Positions 1 to 11,056 of a stretch of 64,000 nt of DNA are shown in pieces. A model generated the notes under the pieces. The model saw nothing but the letters and a program-made list of their open reading frames with translations. It did no database searches and was not told the origin of the DNA. The position numbers were made by a program, and so were the translations under genes. This DNA comes from Selaginella moellendorffii. Taxonomy: Eukaryota; Streptophyta; Lycopodiopsida; Selaginellales; Selaginellaceae. The number at the start of each line of letters is the position of its first letter. Position 1 is the first letter of the stretch. Where the stretch lies: positions 800,161 to 864,160 of the forward strand of contig NW_003314340.1 of assembly GCF_000143415.4 (NCBI RefSeq), read 5' to 3'.

Positions 1-844
1 CCATGCCTCTTTCCAAAAGAACCAACTTCACGACCTTGCCATCGCCAACTTTTGTTCCTTCCTCTTGAGCAGCAGCAGTGGTGCAGGCTTTCAGCACCGC
101 AACAAGAGCCCGAGCATCAGTCCCACACCCCTGTGCTAGCAAGCCAGGAAATAGCTTCACGGCAACTTCGGATTCCCCGCTTTCAATGTACCCTAGCATC
201 AAAGCAGTCCATGAAACTACCCCACGAAACTTCATCCTGTCGAAAACTCTTCGAGCATCTCCCAAGGCCCCGCACTTGGCATAAACGTCAACCAGGCTGC
301 TTGCCACGAACAGTTCGAGCTCGCACCCGTAATTCACAGCCAGGACATGAAGTGCCATTACTTGCTCCAGAGATCTAGCCTTCATCCATTTGCCGTCGAT
401 CTTCTTGCCGTCTTCGTTCTCAGCCAGACCGAGACAAGCCTTGAGCGCAGCAACGAAAGTTCTGCCGTTTGGAGTACAGCCCTCGGCCAGCATGGCTGAA
501 AATAAATCCAAGCCGAGGTCACTCTGTCCATTTCGCACGTAGCCCATCACTAGAGTATTCCAGGACACCACTTCGCGGGCTTGCAGCTTGTCGAAGACAC
601 TGCGAGCTTCGTTCATGCTCCCACACTTTGCATAGAAGTCGATCAGAGTGTTTGACACGTAAATGTTCGAGATGTTGCCGCTTTCGATTGCCTCTGCATG
701 AATTTTCCGTCCCTTCTCCAGGTCCTTTGAACGTCTGCACTGCTTCATGGCGTTTATCAGCACCGCTATGTCCTGGTGTTGTTCCTGCTTCGTAAATGTT
801 TTCCTGGTCCGAAGTGTTTCTGGGGGATTTTGTAAAGCAGCCAT
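1..844 (-). CDS. PPR protein, PLS class, 3' part cut by window edge
   Basis: The frame is open from the left window edge to an ATG at 842-844 (281 codons visible; the C-terminus is missing). Tandem pentatricopeptide repeats are clear, with VVSWNTLVMGY, DLFSAMLAEG, NTLIDFYAKCGSM and SLVDVYAKCGAL type motifs, and LEKGRKIHAEAIESG near the start. These are the ~35-residue helical repeats of plant organelle RNA-binding proteins. The spacer style (KLVxLExxMALH) closely matches the PPR gene at 25383-28276, so the two look like recent paralogues. The N-terminus begins MAALQNPPETLRTRK with no strong transit-peptide character. A TTTATTGCAG acceptor lies just upstream of the ATG, so a 5' UTR intron is possible. 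Whether an E or DYW domain follows cannot be seen. The target RNA is unknown. Confidence 0.9.
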   Translation of the reverse strand, partial: MAALQNPPETLRTRKTFTKQEQHQDIAVLINAMKQCRRSKDLEKGRKIHAEAIESGNISNIYVSNTLIDFYAKCGSMNEARSVFDKLQAREVVSWNTLVMGYVRNGQSDLGLDLFSAMLAEGCTPNGRTFVAALKACLGLAENEDGKKIDGKWMKARSLEQVMALHVLAVNYGCELELFVASSLVDVYAKCGALGDARRVFDRMKFRGVVSWTALMLGYIESGESEVAVKLFPGLLAQGCGTDARALVAVLKACTTAAAQEEGTKVGDGKVVKLVLLERGM

Positions 845-1039
845 TACTATCTCAGTTTTCCAAAGCTGCAATAAAACAGAACATGAGTAGTTCATGTACA
901 AAGATTTATGGCACACTTACTTTCCAAGTTAAAAATTCTCAAGGAGCTTTGCAATGCAATCATCCCTCACTGAAATCGTCACCTTGTAGAAATACAGGCG
1001 GGTGAGCTTTGTCGATATCAGCTCAAAGGGTATGCAACA

Positions 1040-1870
1040 CACAGTGCTCTCCGAAAAGTAATCTGACTGAGCCCGGGGATAGCGGATGAATCCTTGTTGG
1101 TAGAGCTCTTCCGCGGCCTGCAAGTTCAAAGGTTGCCGATTGATAAACACGAACCAACAGCTTAGAGATTCACACCTTCATTGTCTCCTGAGACCCAAGG
1201 CAATCTTTCGAGCGTGCACGAATGACCAACGGAAGATAATTTAACCGTAGCAAGAGGCTCTTCCACGCACATTTCATATATGGCAACGGCGGGTACATAG
1301 TCGAAGAGATGGCCACGCCTGCGAAACGTAGAAACTAAGCAAGCTACGACTTACGCCCATTTGAAGGACGCTCTGTCGTTCTCCGAGCTGTACACGCAGT
1401 TCATGGTCCAAAAACCTTCAGGATGAACTTGCCAGTATCTTTCAACGACAAAGCCTCGAGTATGTTGGCTACTGGAATGGAGATTCTCTCTTCTCTCGTT
1501 ACCTGGCACGGGCCATGGCTCGTCAAATGGAAGAACAAAGCGGTCCTTGTCTGAAAGCGAGTGAAGGAAGCACCTCTACGTACATCGATCTCCTAGACAT
1601 CTGTTAGAACCAAAAACGAAAAAGGAACTTCAAAGCTTAGAGAAAAACCTGGCGGGCGTCCACAGCATCCGAAAGATTGCGATCTGGCCGGGTGCCAATT
1701 CTGTGCAGCGTGTGCTGGATTACCCTGCAGAAACTATCAGTCCCAAAAGAAGAGAAACAATGGAAGTGTCTCGAAAAATGCTGAGAAGCGAGTGTAAGAG
1801 TCCACTAACATTGAGACAAACCTCTACCACTTCGTAGGCAATGTTCTCGCCTTCTCGATCAATTAACTAG
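1040..1870 (-). pseudogene. Relic of DNA topoisomerase III (TOP3A-like)
   Basis: Read on the minus strand, fragments of a type IA topoisomerase III occur in the right order but in different frames. They are DREGENIAYEVVEVC (Toprim), then HAAQN...RSQ with LSDAVDARQ-like pieces, [53 protein letters not shown], and AAEELYQQGFIRYPRAQSD, which corresponds to the active-site GFISYPRTETD segment. Old splice sites survive (GTAAGT...TTTCGCAG between FKWA and RGHLFDY; TTGCAG before AAEEL). Frameshifts, stops and changed consensus residues (PRTET to PRAQS) show decay. Only the N-terminal to middle part remains; the rest of the gene and the zinc fingers are not visible. The functional parent is presumably elsewhere in the genome. 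Confidence 0.85.
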
Positions 1871-2999
1871 CTAGAGCTTTCTCCCATTTCTCCTCGGCCG
1901 CAAGATACCGTTTACTAAACCCTAAAGGAACCATGGCGGAGGGAAATCTACTGATGGCGTGGTTGTGTGGAGGCCGGCCAATACGTCTACGAACTATGCC
2001 ATGATGGCGTGTGCTATATCTCTTACAATGCGTCCTTCATGCAGGCCCTTTTGTTGTTTGTGTGCTTCTGATGAAGTGGCGTGTTAATCATTTCTCAATG
2101 CTTCAATGTTTACCTCCTCGCTAGTGGATTTTTTCATTTTTTGGTTTTCCTTTTTTTAACATTTGACGTGGATGTTAATTTCGTGCAACAATTAGTCTTC
2201 TTATAAAATTAAATAGGACGTACTTTTTGTTACATAAATCACTTATAAAAGTTGATATCTAGAATTTGTATAAGAAAAAATATTGTTTCCACTTTTTCAA
2301 ACAAACCCTTTCAAGGAAATATGATTTATTATATTCCAAGATAGTTTTACAATTCCACAGTGTATATAATAAATTTTATATGTGTCTTATACCTAATATT
2401 TATAGTCTCTTCTAAAATTTTATTATATAATTTATAATTTAATTATTTGAAAAAAATAGTTATAGAATTATTGTTACCTAGAGTTATAAAATGTCATATT
2501 TATTATTTTATAGTTTATTCATAAAATTAAGTGGAACAATAGGAAATCTACCAAAAAATCTATTATTCTTTATAAATGTGTAAATATTTTAAAATTTTCA
2601 ACTACAAAATTAAATTTCTTTAGAAAAATTATACTTTAATATTATCAATAATTACAAAAACTAATTAATATTTATAATATTACTGTAAATCTCTATTATT
2701 ATAAAAAGAAAATTAAAAGCTTAGCATTTATACTTAACTTTTGTTTTTAATGCAGCTAATATCTGACTATATACAATTATAGATGATAATAACATCTTAT
2801 AGCTAAATACATTAACATTCTTTTTTGTTGAAATACTATTACAAATTAATTAATTGTGATCCCTTATTCTCAAATTTGATATGATAGATATTAATTGCTA
2901 TTTTTTATTAAACTCTTATGTGATAGTATACATTATTTATTATCCATATTACAAACTATATAACAAAGTTTAATAATTATTATATATATTCCAATATAT

Positions 3000-3006
<7 letters not shown>

Positions 3007-3065
<59 letters not shown>

Positions 3066-3075
3066 GTATGTATAT
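3007..3075. repeat. (AT)n microsatellite passing into (GTAT)n
   Basis: About 45 bases of alternating AT from roughly 3009, followed by five GTAT units, inside the AT-rich desert. Confidence 0.95.
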
Positions 3076-3225
3076 AAAATTTATGGATGAAGTTATTATT
3101 TATATGATCATATAATTATTGTATGGTATAAGATATAAAGATATAGTATCTATATGGTAGATATCATATCTATTTGATCATATTTAAAGATACAAGCTTT
3201 AGCAAGCACACAAAAGAAAAAGAAG

Positions 3226-3396
3226 TTAAGAATGAGATTATTTCCTATCTTCACATTATCAGGGTTATTTATAAAACCAAAAGAAAAATTAATATAGATT
3301 TATTAAGAAAAAAAAGTTGGGAATGAGATTACTTATCAGTGTTATTCATAAAACCAAAAGAAAAATTAATATAGATTTATTATTAAAAAAATTTAA
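3226..3396. repeat. Tandem direct duplication, ~85-bp unit, imperfect
   Basis: The block GGGAATGAGATTA ... TTATAAAACCAAAAGAAAA ... ATAGATTTATT occurs twice in succession (about 3230-3310 and 3318-3390). The second copy has a small internal deletion. Confidence 0.8.
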
Positions 3397-3438
3397 TTAT
3401 ATTTATAAATAAATTTTATAATTAACATAATTACTAAT

Positions 3439-4567
3439 TTATTCTATAGATTTCCTTATACATGGTTCAAATGAAGTAATAACAAAGCCATCTGGATCTT
3501 CTATTTTGCTCCAAGAATTAGTCTCCAAATTAAAATAAGTAGGAGGGATATTGTAACCTGCATAAATCACTATATAATCTCCATGGATGCTAATGTTGAA
3601 ACATGGTTCCAAACTGGATGGATCATCTTCAAATTCTTCTTCCCATTTTACTCCGAAAAATTCAGTTAAGAAAACCTGATCTATTATATTCCAAGATAAT
3701 TCTATTTTGTCAAGTTCAAAAACACTGAAATACTTATCTCTGTATCCTCTTGGGCGGCTAAATGCCACCAGAATCCATCTTCCCTTGTGTTGAAATATAC
3801 GATGGGCATGACACCTGTATTCCAAAATCTTCCTTGGAATATCTATCAATACCACAGAACTCTGCCACCTTTCCATGTCATCTGTTATTCCGAACACTTC
3901 AATCCCTCCTCCTCCAAGGGTATAAGGTGTAACAACAAACTCAAGGCATTCTTTGTTGTTTTCTATCCAAAGCTCAAGTAGACCTTTGATTGTTGTCCCA
4001 ACTCTGCCACTCCCAAACCTTGGAATTGAAGAAGAAAACCTTCTTTGCTTGATCATGTTCTTTGAGCGGTGAAAAGTCAATACGATTGTTCCCAGTGAGG
4101 ACAAATATCTTGAAACTATCCCTGGAACTTCCTGAATCATCATCCACCAATAGCTCGACATGATTCAACTTCCCGAGATATTTATCAAATTCATCCTCTT
4201 CTTCGTCTCGTGGAAATAATGGAAGCCCTTTCCACTGTCGCGTGAAAGTGTTTCCGACCCAGAAGCTCTCCCATCCGAAACTAAAGAAGAGGCCCTTGCA
4301 GGTTGCTAGGCAATCAAGGCCATCCTCCTCGTGGAATAGATGGAGGTCCAGCTTGAACCGCTGCTTGGAGGCAACAAACCACACCTCGTACTCTTGGTCA
4401 TCCATACATACCAGCACACCGGGCTCGCTCGGATCTTTAATCGCATGGAGCCACTCTTGGTAGAGCTCTATGATGCAAGACTTCCATTCCTTGCACACGG
4501 CCGTGCATCTTGCCAGATCCCGCTTGGGCAGAAGCCGCCGCTCGAATAACGCACGCGCTACTTCCAT
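3439..4567 (-). pseudogene. F-box protein gene carrying a frameshift
   Basis: The N-terminal half (ATG at 4565-4567; MEVARALFERRLLPKRDL) has an F-box-like segment, RDLARCTAVCKEWKSCI, which would bind SKP1 in an SCF ubiquitin ligase. A beta-rich substrate-side region follows (DQEYEVWFVASKQRF, CLATCKGLFFSFGWESF). This frame stops at about 3974, while the expected C-terminal part (VVTPYTLGGGGIEVFGIT, ending FEPCIRKSIE) runs on in another frame to a stop at 3439. One indel near 3970-4020 joins them, so the copy is either a young pseudogene or mis-sequenced there. The open frame extends upstream to 4699, but those 44 residues derive from the tail of the adjacent RBOH relic, so I place the start at 4567. 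The first half of the F-box is weak. Confidence 0.7.
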
Positions 4568-4569
4568 AC

Positions 4570-5990
4570 CCAAACAAGGAAAACAAGTCCGTTTAACGCC
4601 GAGCCGAAGGTTTGAGTTTCCTTTTCCAGCCTGTGTTGTTTCCAAAGTAGAGCAATCCACCCTGGCGCCTGGATGAATCGATGCAAGCCTCGCACACACT
4701 TTTCTCCAGTTTGGACGAGCAAAATGTGTTCAAACCTGGGGAAGAAATCGAGAGAACAAACAAGAAAGAAAATGAATCACAATGGAAGTGTGAGAGACAA
4801 TATCAACACCACTTAGTGGGTGATGCAACGCTTGGACCACACCGATAAGCATGGAACGAGCGTCTCCTTCTTCGTAAACACTCGTTAGATAGTTATGCAT
4901 CTCGATCAAGGCCTGTAAAGAAGCACAACAAAGATTTGTAAAAAGAAGAGGAAGATAGAAATCACAAAAGTTTTCCTGTGATCAAGCTGAGAAACTTCGG
5001 TCATGGCTCCTTTAAACCATTCAAAGGAGACTGTGATGGTGCTCCATGTGGTCCATTAACACAGGATATCTACTGGGAAAAAATTTAGAGATCATACGAA
5101 AAGCTAAGAAAACAAACTTGATACGACCTGCACATAAGCCATGAAAAACTTGTTAGTTTTCTTCACGAGAAACTTACTTGAGAGAACATTTTCATTAGCT
5201 CTTGCGTCCAATCCCCGAGGCTGCGTATGTGTACACTTACATACTCATCTCCCGGTGCGGAAGCTCTGGAGAATGGATGCCTGTAATACAAAAAAATCTT
5301 TCAGAAAAAAAAAAACTTTTGTTGCACACAATTCTAGCTTACCATTCGAAGGGTGAAACAGCCGGGCATTGCAAGAAGAGATATATTCCACTCTGATATC
5401 TAAAGCCCGGAGGTTTAGTCATGTATAAAGCAAGAACATCTCCTGGGTAAATGAAATATCGTTAAAAAAAGATCGATCAAGCAAAACTTGAAAAGATCCA
5501 ACTTTGTTTACCTTTACAATGCTAACCTTCTAAGTACAAGCTTGTAGAGCGGTAGTTATATACATCCAGGCCTGCGAGAACAACGAAACACGAAGAAGAA
5601 GAAAGGTGTTTACCGTATTTTCTCTCCAGTCCCGAGCGAGGAACAAAACAATGGAGTGAACGATGAGAAGACCGTAAACGAGGACGATCAAATGGTGCGA
5701 GTACCATTTTAAAAGGCATTGAAGCCCGTCAAACCTGTGGAATGGCCAGTGGAGCTTAAGGATATTTCTCCTCGACCAGTGCGTGGCCAGCAAAAAAGCG
5801 ATGATCATGAGCAGCAGCACCATTCATTCCCTCGATCGAAAGCACCAAATCCAGGTACGTCGGCTGCGCAGACTTGAAGTTCACGTGTACTATCTGTATA
5901 AACTTGATGTCGTCCACAGTGGAAATCCGGTAAAATTGCAGGTTAAGTGATTGCTGCTGCAACCAGCTGATCTAAGAAAGGAAAAAACAG
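4570..5990 (-). pseudogene. Relic of an RBOH respiratory-burst NADPH oxidase
   Basis: Fragments of a plant RBOH lie in order on the minus strand: HLTCNF with RISTVDDIKF (5900-5960), QPTYLDLVLSIEG (5825-5870), a transmembrane part with MIIAFLLATHWSRRN and WYSHHLIVLVYGLLIVHS (5620-5823), AWMYITTAL (5545-5575), [18 protein letters not shown] and AVSPFEW (5343-5452), the FAD-site exon [19 protein letters not shown] (5185-5284), NGPHGAPSQ (5045), [17 protein letters not shown] (4990-5043), [17 protein letters not shown] (4800-4917) and THFARPNWRKV (4700-4730). There are at least three frameshifts. The NADPH-binding stretch between GAPSQ and SFEWFKG, including the GLGIGATP motif expected there, is deleted. 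No EF-hand region is recognised upstream. Splice borders are still visible, which argues for a decayed gene copy rather than retroposition. Confidence 0.9.
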
Positions 5991-7729
5991 AAGAACATGT
6001 AAGAAGCTCTGACTGTGAAGATTCGTCAATAAAAAAAGGACGACAATGGCGATGGCGATGAAGCAATGAAAAGTATAAGAAATGCATAAACAATAAAGCA
6101 CGTCAAAGCACACCCAAGCCAAGTACCAGAGACGGCCGGAACAATACTTTAGCTTTTCACTGTCAGGATCACAAGAACAATCAATCAGTCAAGGAAGAAC
6201 ATTACGATCAACTGGTTGAAACGAGAGAAAAGAAAGCAAAGGAAAGAAACACCAGGGACCCGCAAGCAAGAGAATCAACCCAGAAGATGAAAACAAAAAG
6301 CCAAACTTGCCAGTCGCGGAGTAAGAAGAACTTGTAAGCAAAAAAACCAAACCACTGGAGAAGATGGAATTTGCAGCGAAGGGTAAGAAGAAGGACAAAA
6401 GAGAGAAATATCGCGGTGACGAAGAACCAAACACCAGACAAAAAACATACTTGCAACAGTAGCTGCTCTGAATCCCCGATCCATGTCAGAATGGGTGATC
6501 ATGGATATTGGCATCACAACCTTCATAGATTATTCCAGTTGGCACAATGCTCAGGTAACTTGGAAACACAAACTTTTGACGGCCATGAATTCTGGCTCTC
6601 CACCAGTAGCAACAAGGGCGATGCTTATCGACTGTGGGACAGTTTCTTTCTTCTTCTTCCTTGTCTGTAACTTAAAGGACGCTTGAACGAAACAACAAAG
6701 TTTTGCATCAGTAAGTAAACAATCGGTGTCAACGAGCACGTACCAATGCTTCCAGAAAGACAAGGTGCAATTATGTGTAACACAATCCTGTCCAAAAGAA
6801 AAAGCGTATAGAAAGAGCATATCGCATTCACAACAAGGGCAGCAATAGAGTTCTCATACTCTGTTAATCATTTTGACATCTCTCTCAGATCTGGAAATGC
6901 AGCAAAAAGATTTGCATTTTAAAACATAAAATCTGGAGCTCTTACCAGAGAGAATGGTGAAATCAAATGTGTACAAAGGGGCTCTCACTCACAAGTCACG
7001 AGCTGAGTGTCGATTCCTCCATAGGCGTGTTGTACTAGGGGCTTGGACTTCATGGCTCTCCCGGAAGAATTTTGTTGATGGAAGTATGCAAGAATTTCGT
7101 TGAATACATTGATTTAAAAGAAAAGGAAGATCAGAAACGTTGGCAAAAGGTAAAACGAAAAGCACCTTGATAATGCCGGTACCAAGCAATCTCGGATCTC
7201 GGTAGCGGTAATCTTGGATCTTAAGCAGGCACCAGCCTCCATGGAAGGAAGATAAGTAAAACGACATGGTTCCGAGCTCATAGTGAAAATCAAGAACAAA
7301 AACAAAAAGGAAGAACTAACCTGTGCCAAGCTTGCTCGTAACTGAAGTAAGAACTCTTCACAAGCTCTACCTCCGCACCTTGTGTCTCCTCGTCAACTGC
7401 AAATCACGAAAACAAAGTCATGGAATGCAAAAGAGAAAGAGAAACACCTTGCTTTCGAAGAGAGCCAATAAAAGACCCTTCCATTTTTGTGTTGGTATAG
7501 ATGATCGCCCGCTGTGCTTGGAACTTAACTGCGTCAAGCATAAAACCCAAATCGTGGAGCTCTCTACAAAAGTCGCTAAACATCATACCGTTACCTGGAA
7601 AAAGAAGCGCGTTCTGATCGAATGGACTCCGTCCGTGTGAATTGACGATCGTGCACACCAAACTCGTCCTCCGATCTACATGCCACCCGCGTCACACCTC
7701 GCGGATTCCTGGCGCTCTTCTCGCCTAGC
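5991..7729. other. Exon-like minus-strand fragments of unknown gene
   Basis: No gene is recognised. On the minus strand several stretches look like exons with plausible GT/AG borders: LVKSSYFSYEQAWHR (7320-7370, followed by GTTAG), MSFYLSSFHGGWCLLKIQDY (about 7210-7267), and ALVVNAICSFYTLFLLDRIV (about 6780-6850, followed by GTACGT). The last is hydrophobic. They could be the degraded 5' part of the adjacent RBOH relic or an unrelated membrane-protein gene. I could not match them to the RBOH N-terminus with EF hands, and no continuous model holds. Confidence 0.35.
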
Positions 7730-7964
7730 TTGTTCTTGAAGCTAAGCTTTGCCACGGTTATGGTTTTTGGGCATCAATGGGCGCTAATACCAAGCGAAGA
7801 GCAAGATAGATCGATTGCTACTGCCTCTGGCAGAAATTCCATGGTGGAGGCTGCTCGATTCTGGCCGCGGTGCCATGGCAATGCTCGATGCCGGTGCTGC
7901 GATGGCAAGGCTTGATTCCTGCAGTGCAATGTCTGGCCGTGCCGCGATGGTGAGGGTCTATTCC

Positions 7965-8042
7965 AGCCGCCTTGCGATGGCAATGATCGCTGCTTCCAGC
8001 CGTCGTGCGATGGCAATGATCGCTGCTTCCGGCCGTGTTGCG
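7965..8042. repeat. Short tandem repeat, ~36-bp unit
   Basis: The unit GCGATGGCAATGATCGCTGC followed by TTCC and GCCGT occurs twice in tandem, with degenerate relatives (GCGATGG or GCCATGG steps) from about 7860. This gives long spurious open frames on both strands in this segment. Confidence 0.7.
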
Positions 8043-8225
8043 AGGTCTGGATGCTTTCTTGTGATGGAAGGGCTCGAAATTTATTTGATCAGGCAAGCGA
8101 GATTTACATGGAGAGAGCATTGGTGCTGCTTCACGCAATTGTATCACTTAGGGCGTCATCTTTGTTTGAATGAATTCCTTGTTTAACTGGTGGTTTTCCA
8201 AAAGAATTTTATCATCGATTTCAGG

Positions 8226-8500
8226 CAAATGAAGCTGAGCGTATTTGGATGGCGTGCATGCTCTACATCGTGAAGAAGCTGGAGAGGAAAGGAGTTCACG
8301 CATTTATGCCGTCACAGGTTCTATGAGTGACTAATCTAAGGTGAGCTTCGTTAGTTTTTGTTGATTCTTTTGCCCATACTTTAAACTCGTGAGCAGTGAT
8401 ATTACTACTCTTCCACAGTTCTTAAGAAATTGGATACCAACTCTGGAGGGTATTTTCAGTGTAGAAGACCAAGAAACTTTGATAGTTCTATCCAGGTGAG
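8226..8500 (+). pseudogene. Two exon-like fragments; the first RBR-like (tentative)
   Basis: A TTTCAG acceptor at about 8224 opens a frame ANEAERIWMACMLYIVKKL ending in a GT donor near 8318. It resembles the N-terminal segment of plant retinoblastoma-related proteins (EAERxWxAxVLYxVKKL), but only from memory of the pattern. A second possible exon, FLRNWIPTLEGIFSVEDQE, follows at about 8420-8493 with a GTGAGAG donor. No start, no continuous gene and no A/B pocket is seen. It may be an unrelated gene fragment. Confidence 0.3.
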
Positions 8501-8692
8501 AGATTGATTACATTGTCAAATTTCCCGACAGTTTTCCGACAGCCACTACAAAAGGTTTCAGGATTACTTGAGTAATAAAAGGACATGATAGCTGCTCTTT
8601 CTGGCTGCCTTCCTTGGGCAGCATCCTAATCTTTCTTATGTGTACAAACACTCTTCTAACCGTCATTGTAAGATGTGGTGCTTTGCAACGCT

Positions 8693-8981
8693 TGATCTCT
8701 GATAAACTATTTCCAATTTGTAATTTCCATTGATTTTCTTTTCAGATGGCATAGTCCACGTCAAGGGATTGCTACCTATCAATTTGAAACTTCTGGAGGT
8801 TATGGCATGTGACCGAAACATAATTGAAGAGGTCCTGTGTGATCTCTGATAAACTATTTCCAATTTGTAATTTCCATTGATTTTCTTTCCAGATGGCATA
8901 GTCCACGTCAAGGGATTGCTACCTATCAATTTGAAACTTCTGGAGGTTATGGCATGTGACCGAAACATAATTGAAGAGGTG
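8693..8981 (+). repeat. Tandem duplication of an intron-exon block (147-bp period)
   Basis: About 142 bases starting TGATCTCTGATAAACTATTT occur twice (8693-8834 and 8840-8981) and are nearly identical, differing for example TTTTCAG versus TTTCCAG. Each copy carries a polypyrimidine acceptor followed by an exon reading DGIVHVKGLLPINLKLLEVM. Only the second copy reads on (CDRNIIEEVAHRTKLVLEEL) to a stop at 9102-9104. The near identity points to a recent event. I do not recognise the protein. Confidence 0.9.
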
Positions 8982-9164
8982 GCACACAGGACCAAACTTG
9001 TACTTGAAGAGCTAGAACTGAAAAATGGAACAGAAGAGTTAGCTCATGAAAACATATTATGTGGCATTTTAGACTTTTTTATGACCCTTAAACACTCTAA
9101 ATGAGTTTTTTACCCCTTTTTTCTTCTAGTGTTCTACTCATTATGCTTTGCAATATAAACTACT

Positions 9165-11013
9165 AAAGGTTGATGATTTTGATTCCAAGAGTTTGTTCCT
9201 ACCACAAAAACCCTTTAGATGAGTAATGTTATTAATTTTTTAGTATAATAGTGCTTATTAGTGTTTGTCAATGCTTTATAAAGTAAGCCTCTTTGCATGA
9301 TTCTACTCTACCAAAATTTACTCATGTGGCAAAAGTATTCTAAGTACTTTTTTGTTCTTGTAATTTTTTAGTCGTAATGCTCTATCACATACTTTATAGC
9401 AAGAGTTACATTGAATGAAAGTTGGTCCTATTGCCAAGGCCAGGCCAAGATGCCTTCTTCCATACAAATTTATTTATATTACATTGTTGTTATTGATAGT
9501 ACTAATTATTCTTTTTTTCTTCAGATAAAATTCTTTTAAAAACAACACAATTATTCTTGGATTTTTTTGGGATCACGGAAATTATGTAATATGTTTTACA
9601 TATTCACAGAAACATATGTTTCACCATATGTAAAATATGTAAAACATATTTTACATATGGTTTACATCAAATTAATTTGAAATTGTTAATGAAGTTATAG
9701 TTTTAACAATTTATATTTTAAATTCCCACCAACTGATGATGTATTCAATATGTCGAAATAAAAATGCAATTAGAAAGAAGAAAGTGGTAAAATTGAAAAT
9801 AGGTAAATATGAGGCATATAATAAATATCAAGATGGAACAAAAAAATTAGTTCAACCAAGGCAATTTCCATTTATTACTATTAATTTTTTTGGTAATACC
9901 TTTCTATTTTAAAATTTTAATTTACAAAATTTATTTTTTAGGTAATGGCTCTAGGATAGTTAAGACTTTCGAAGAAATTAAAAAATGGATGGAGACACTA
10001 GTGATATTTCAAAAAGTTATGTGCTTTACTCAACAAAGAATCATAAGAAATTGACATAATAATAGTTAATTATATTATACAAAGTAATTTTACTTCCATC
10101 AAAAGTTGATGACCTTGATTCCATTGCATTTGTGAAACTTGCTCCTACCACAAAAACATTTTAGATAAATAATGTTATCAGCTTTTTAGTATAATAGTGC
10201 TCATTAGTGGTTGTCAATGCTTTATAAGGCAAGCCCCTCGCATGATTCCACTCTAACAAAGTTTACTTTTATTGTAAAAATCTTTCAAATACTTTTTTGT
10301 TTTTATAATTTTTTAATAGTAGTGTTCCATCACATGCTTTATAGCAAGAGTTGCCTTGAGTGGAGGTTACTTTTATTGCCAAGGCCAGGCCAAAATGCCT
10401 TTTTCCATACAAGTTTATTTATATTACATTGTTGTTATTGATAGTATTAATTATTCTTTTTTTTAAATAAAATTATTTTAAAAGCAACACAATTGTTCTT
10501 GGATTTTTTTGGGATCACGGAAACTATATAATATGTTTCACATATTCACGGAACATATGTTTTACATATTTTACATATGGTTTACATCAAATTAGTTTGA
10601 AATTGTTAATAAAGTTATAGTTTTAATAATTTATGTTTTAGATTCCCACTAAGTGATAATGCATTCAATATGTTAGGATAAAAATGCAATCAAAAAGAAG
10701 AAAGTGGTAAAATTGAATATGGGTAAATATGAGATATATCACAAATATCAAGATGGAACAGAAAAATTAGTTCAACCAAGGCAATCTCCATTTACTACTA
10801 TTGGTTTTACTGGTAATACCTTTCTATTTTAAATTTTTAGTTTACAAAATTTATTTTTTAGGTAATGGCTCTAGAATAGTTAAAACTTTAGAAGAAATCA
10901 AAAAAATGAATGGAGACATTAGTGATATCTCAAAAAGTTATGTGCTTTACTCAACAAAGAGTTATAAAATATTGACATAATGGTAGTTAGTTATATTAGA
11001 CAAAATAATTTTA
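9165..11013. repeat. Tandem pair of ~0.93-kb AT-rich repeats
   Basis: Unit 1 (about 9165-10090) and unit 2 (about 10103-11013) are direct repeats offset by about 940 bases. Anchors include TAGTATAATAGTGC (9241 and 10187), GCCAAGGCCAGGCCAA, GGATTTTTTTGGGATCACGG and GTTATGTGCTTTACTCAACA. They differ by substitutions and small indels. Both keep a frame reading KVVKL..GKYE.Y.KYQDGT.KLVQPRQ.PF on the + strand (about 9783-9893 in unit 1), followed by a possible short intron (GTAATACC...TTTTTTAG) and a GNGSR-containing exon. No terminal inverted repeats or transposase were recognised. Confidence 0.85.
9594..9660. repeat. Imperfect palindrome of ATATGT/ACATAT steps
   Basis: CATATGTAAAATATG followed by TAAAACATATTTTACATATG can fold on itself. 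It lies inside repeat unit 1; the matching place in unit 2 (about 10552-10580) is shortened. Confidence 0.6.
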
Positions 11014-11056
11014 GTTTATTTGTTATTTAAATTTTAATAAATTAACATTTTTTTAG

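Larger units (their letters stand above)
1871..3438. other. AT-rich intergenic desert, no gene seen
   Basis: From about 2090 onward the base composition drops sharply to AT-rich sequence, with no open frame longer than a few dozen codons and no recognised element ends. It contains a long (AT)n tract and a short tandem duplication, listed separately. The first 200 bases (1871-2090) are of normal composition but hold no gene I recognise. Confidence 0.7.

Noticed and set aside
4568-4699. Upstream extension of the F-box frame as the true N-terminus
   Set aside because: The residues match the RBOH C-terminus, and an F-box protein normally starts close to the F-box, as at 4567.
7774-8186. Overlapping 80-123-codon frames on both strands
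   Set aside because: Caused by GCGATGG-type tandem repeats, which keep several frames open at once; no domain.
9594-9660. Palindrome as a CRISPR-like or terminator structure
   Set aside because: Single imperfect AT palindrome in a plant repeat; no spacer array and not a bacterial genome.
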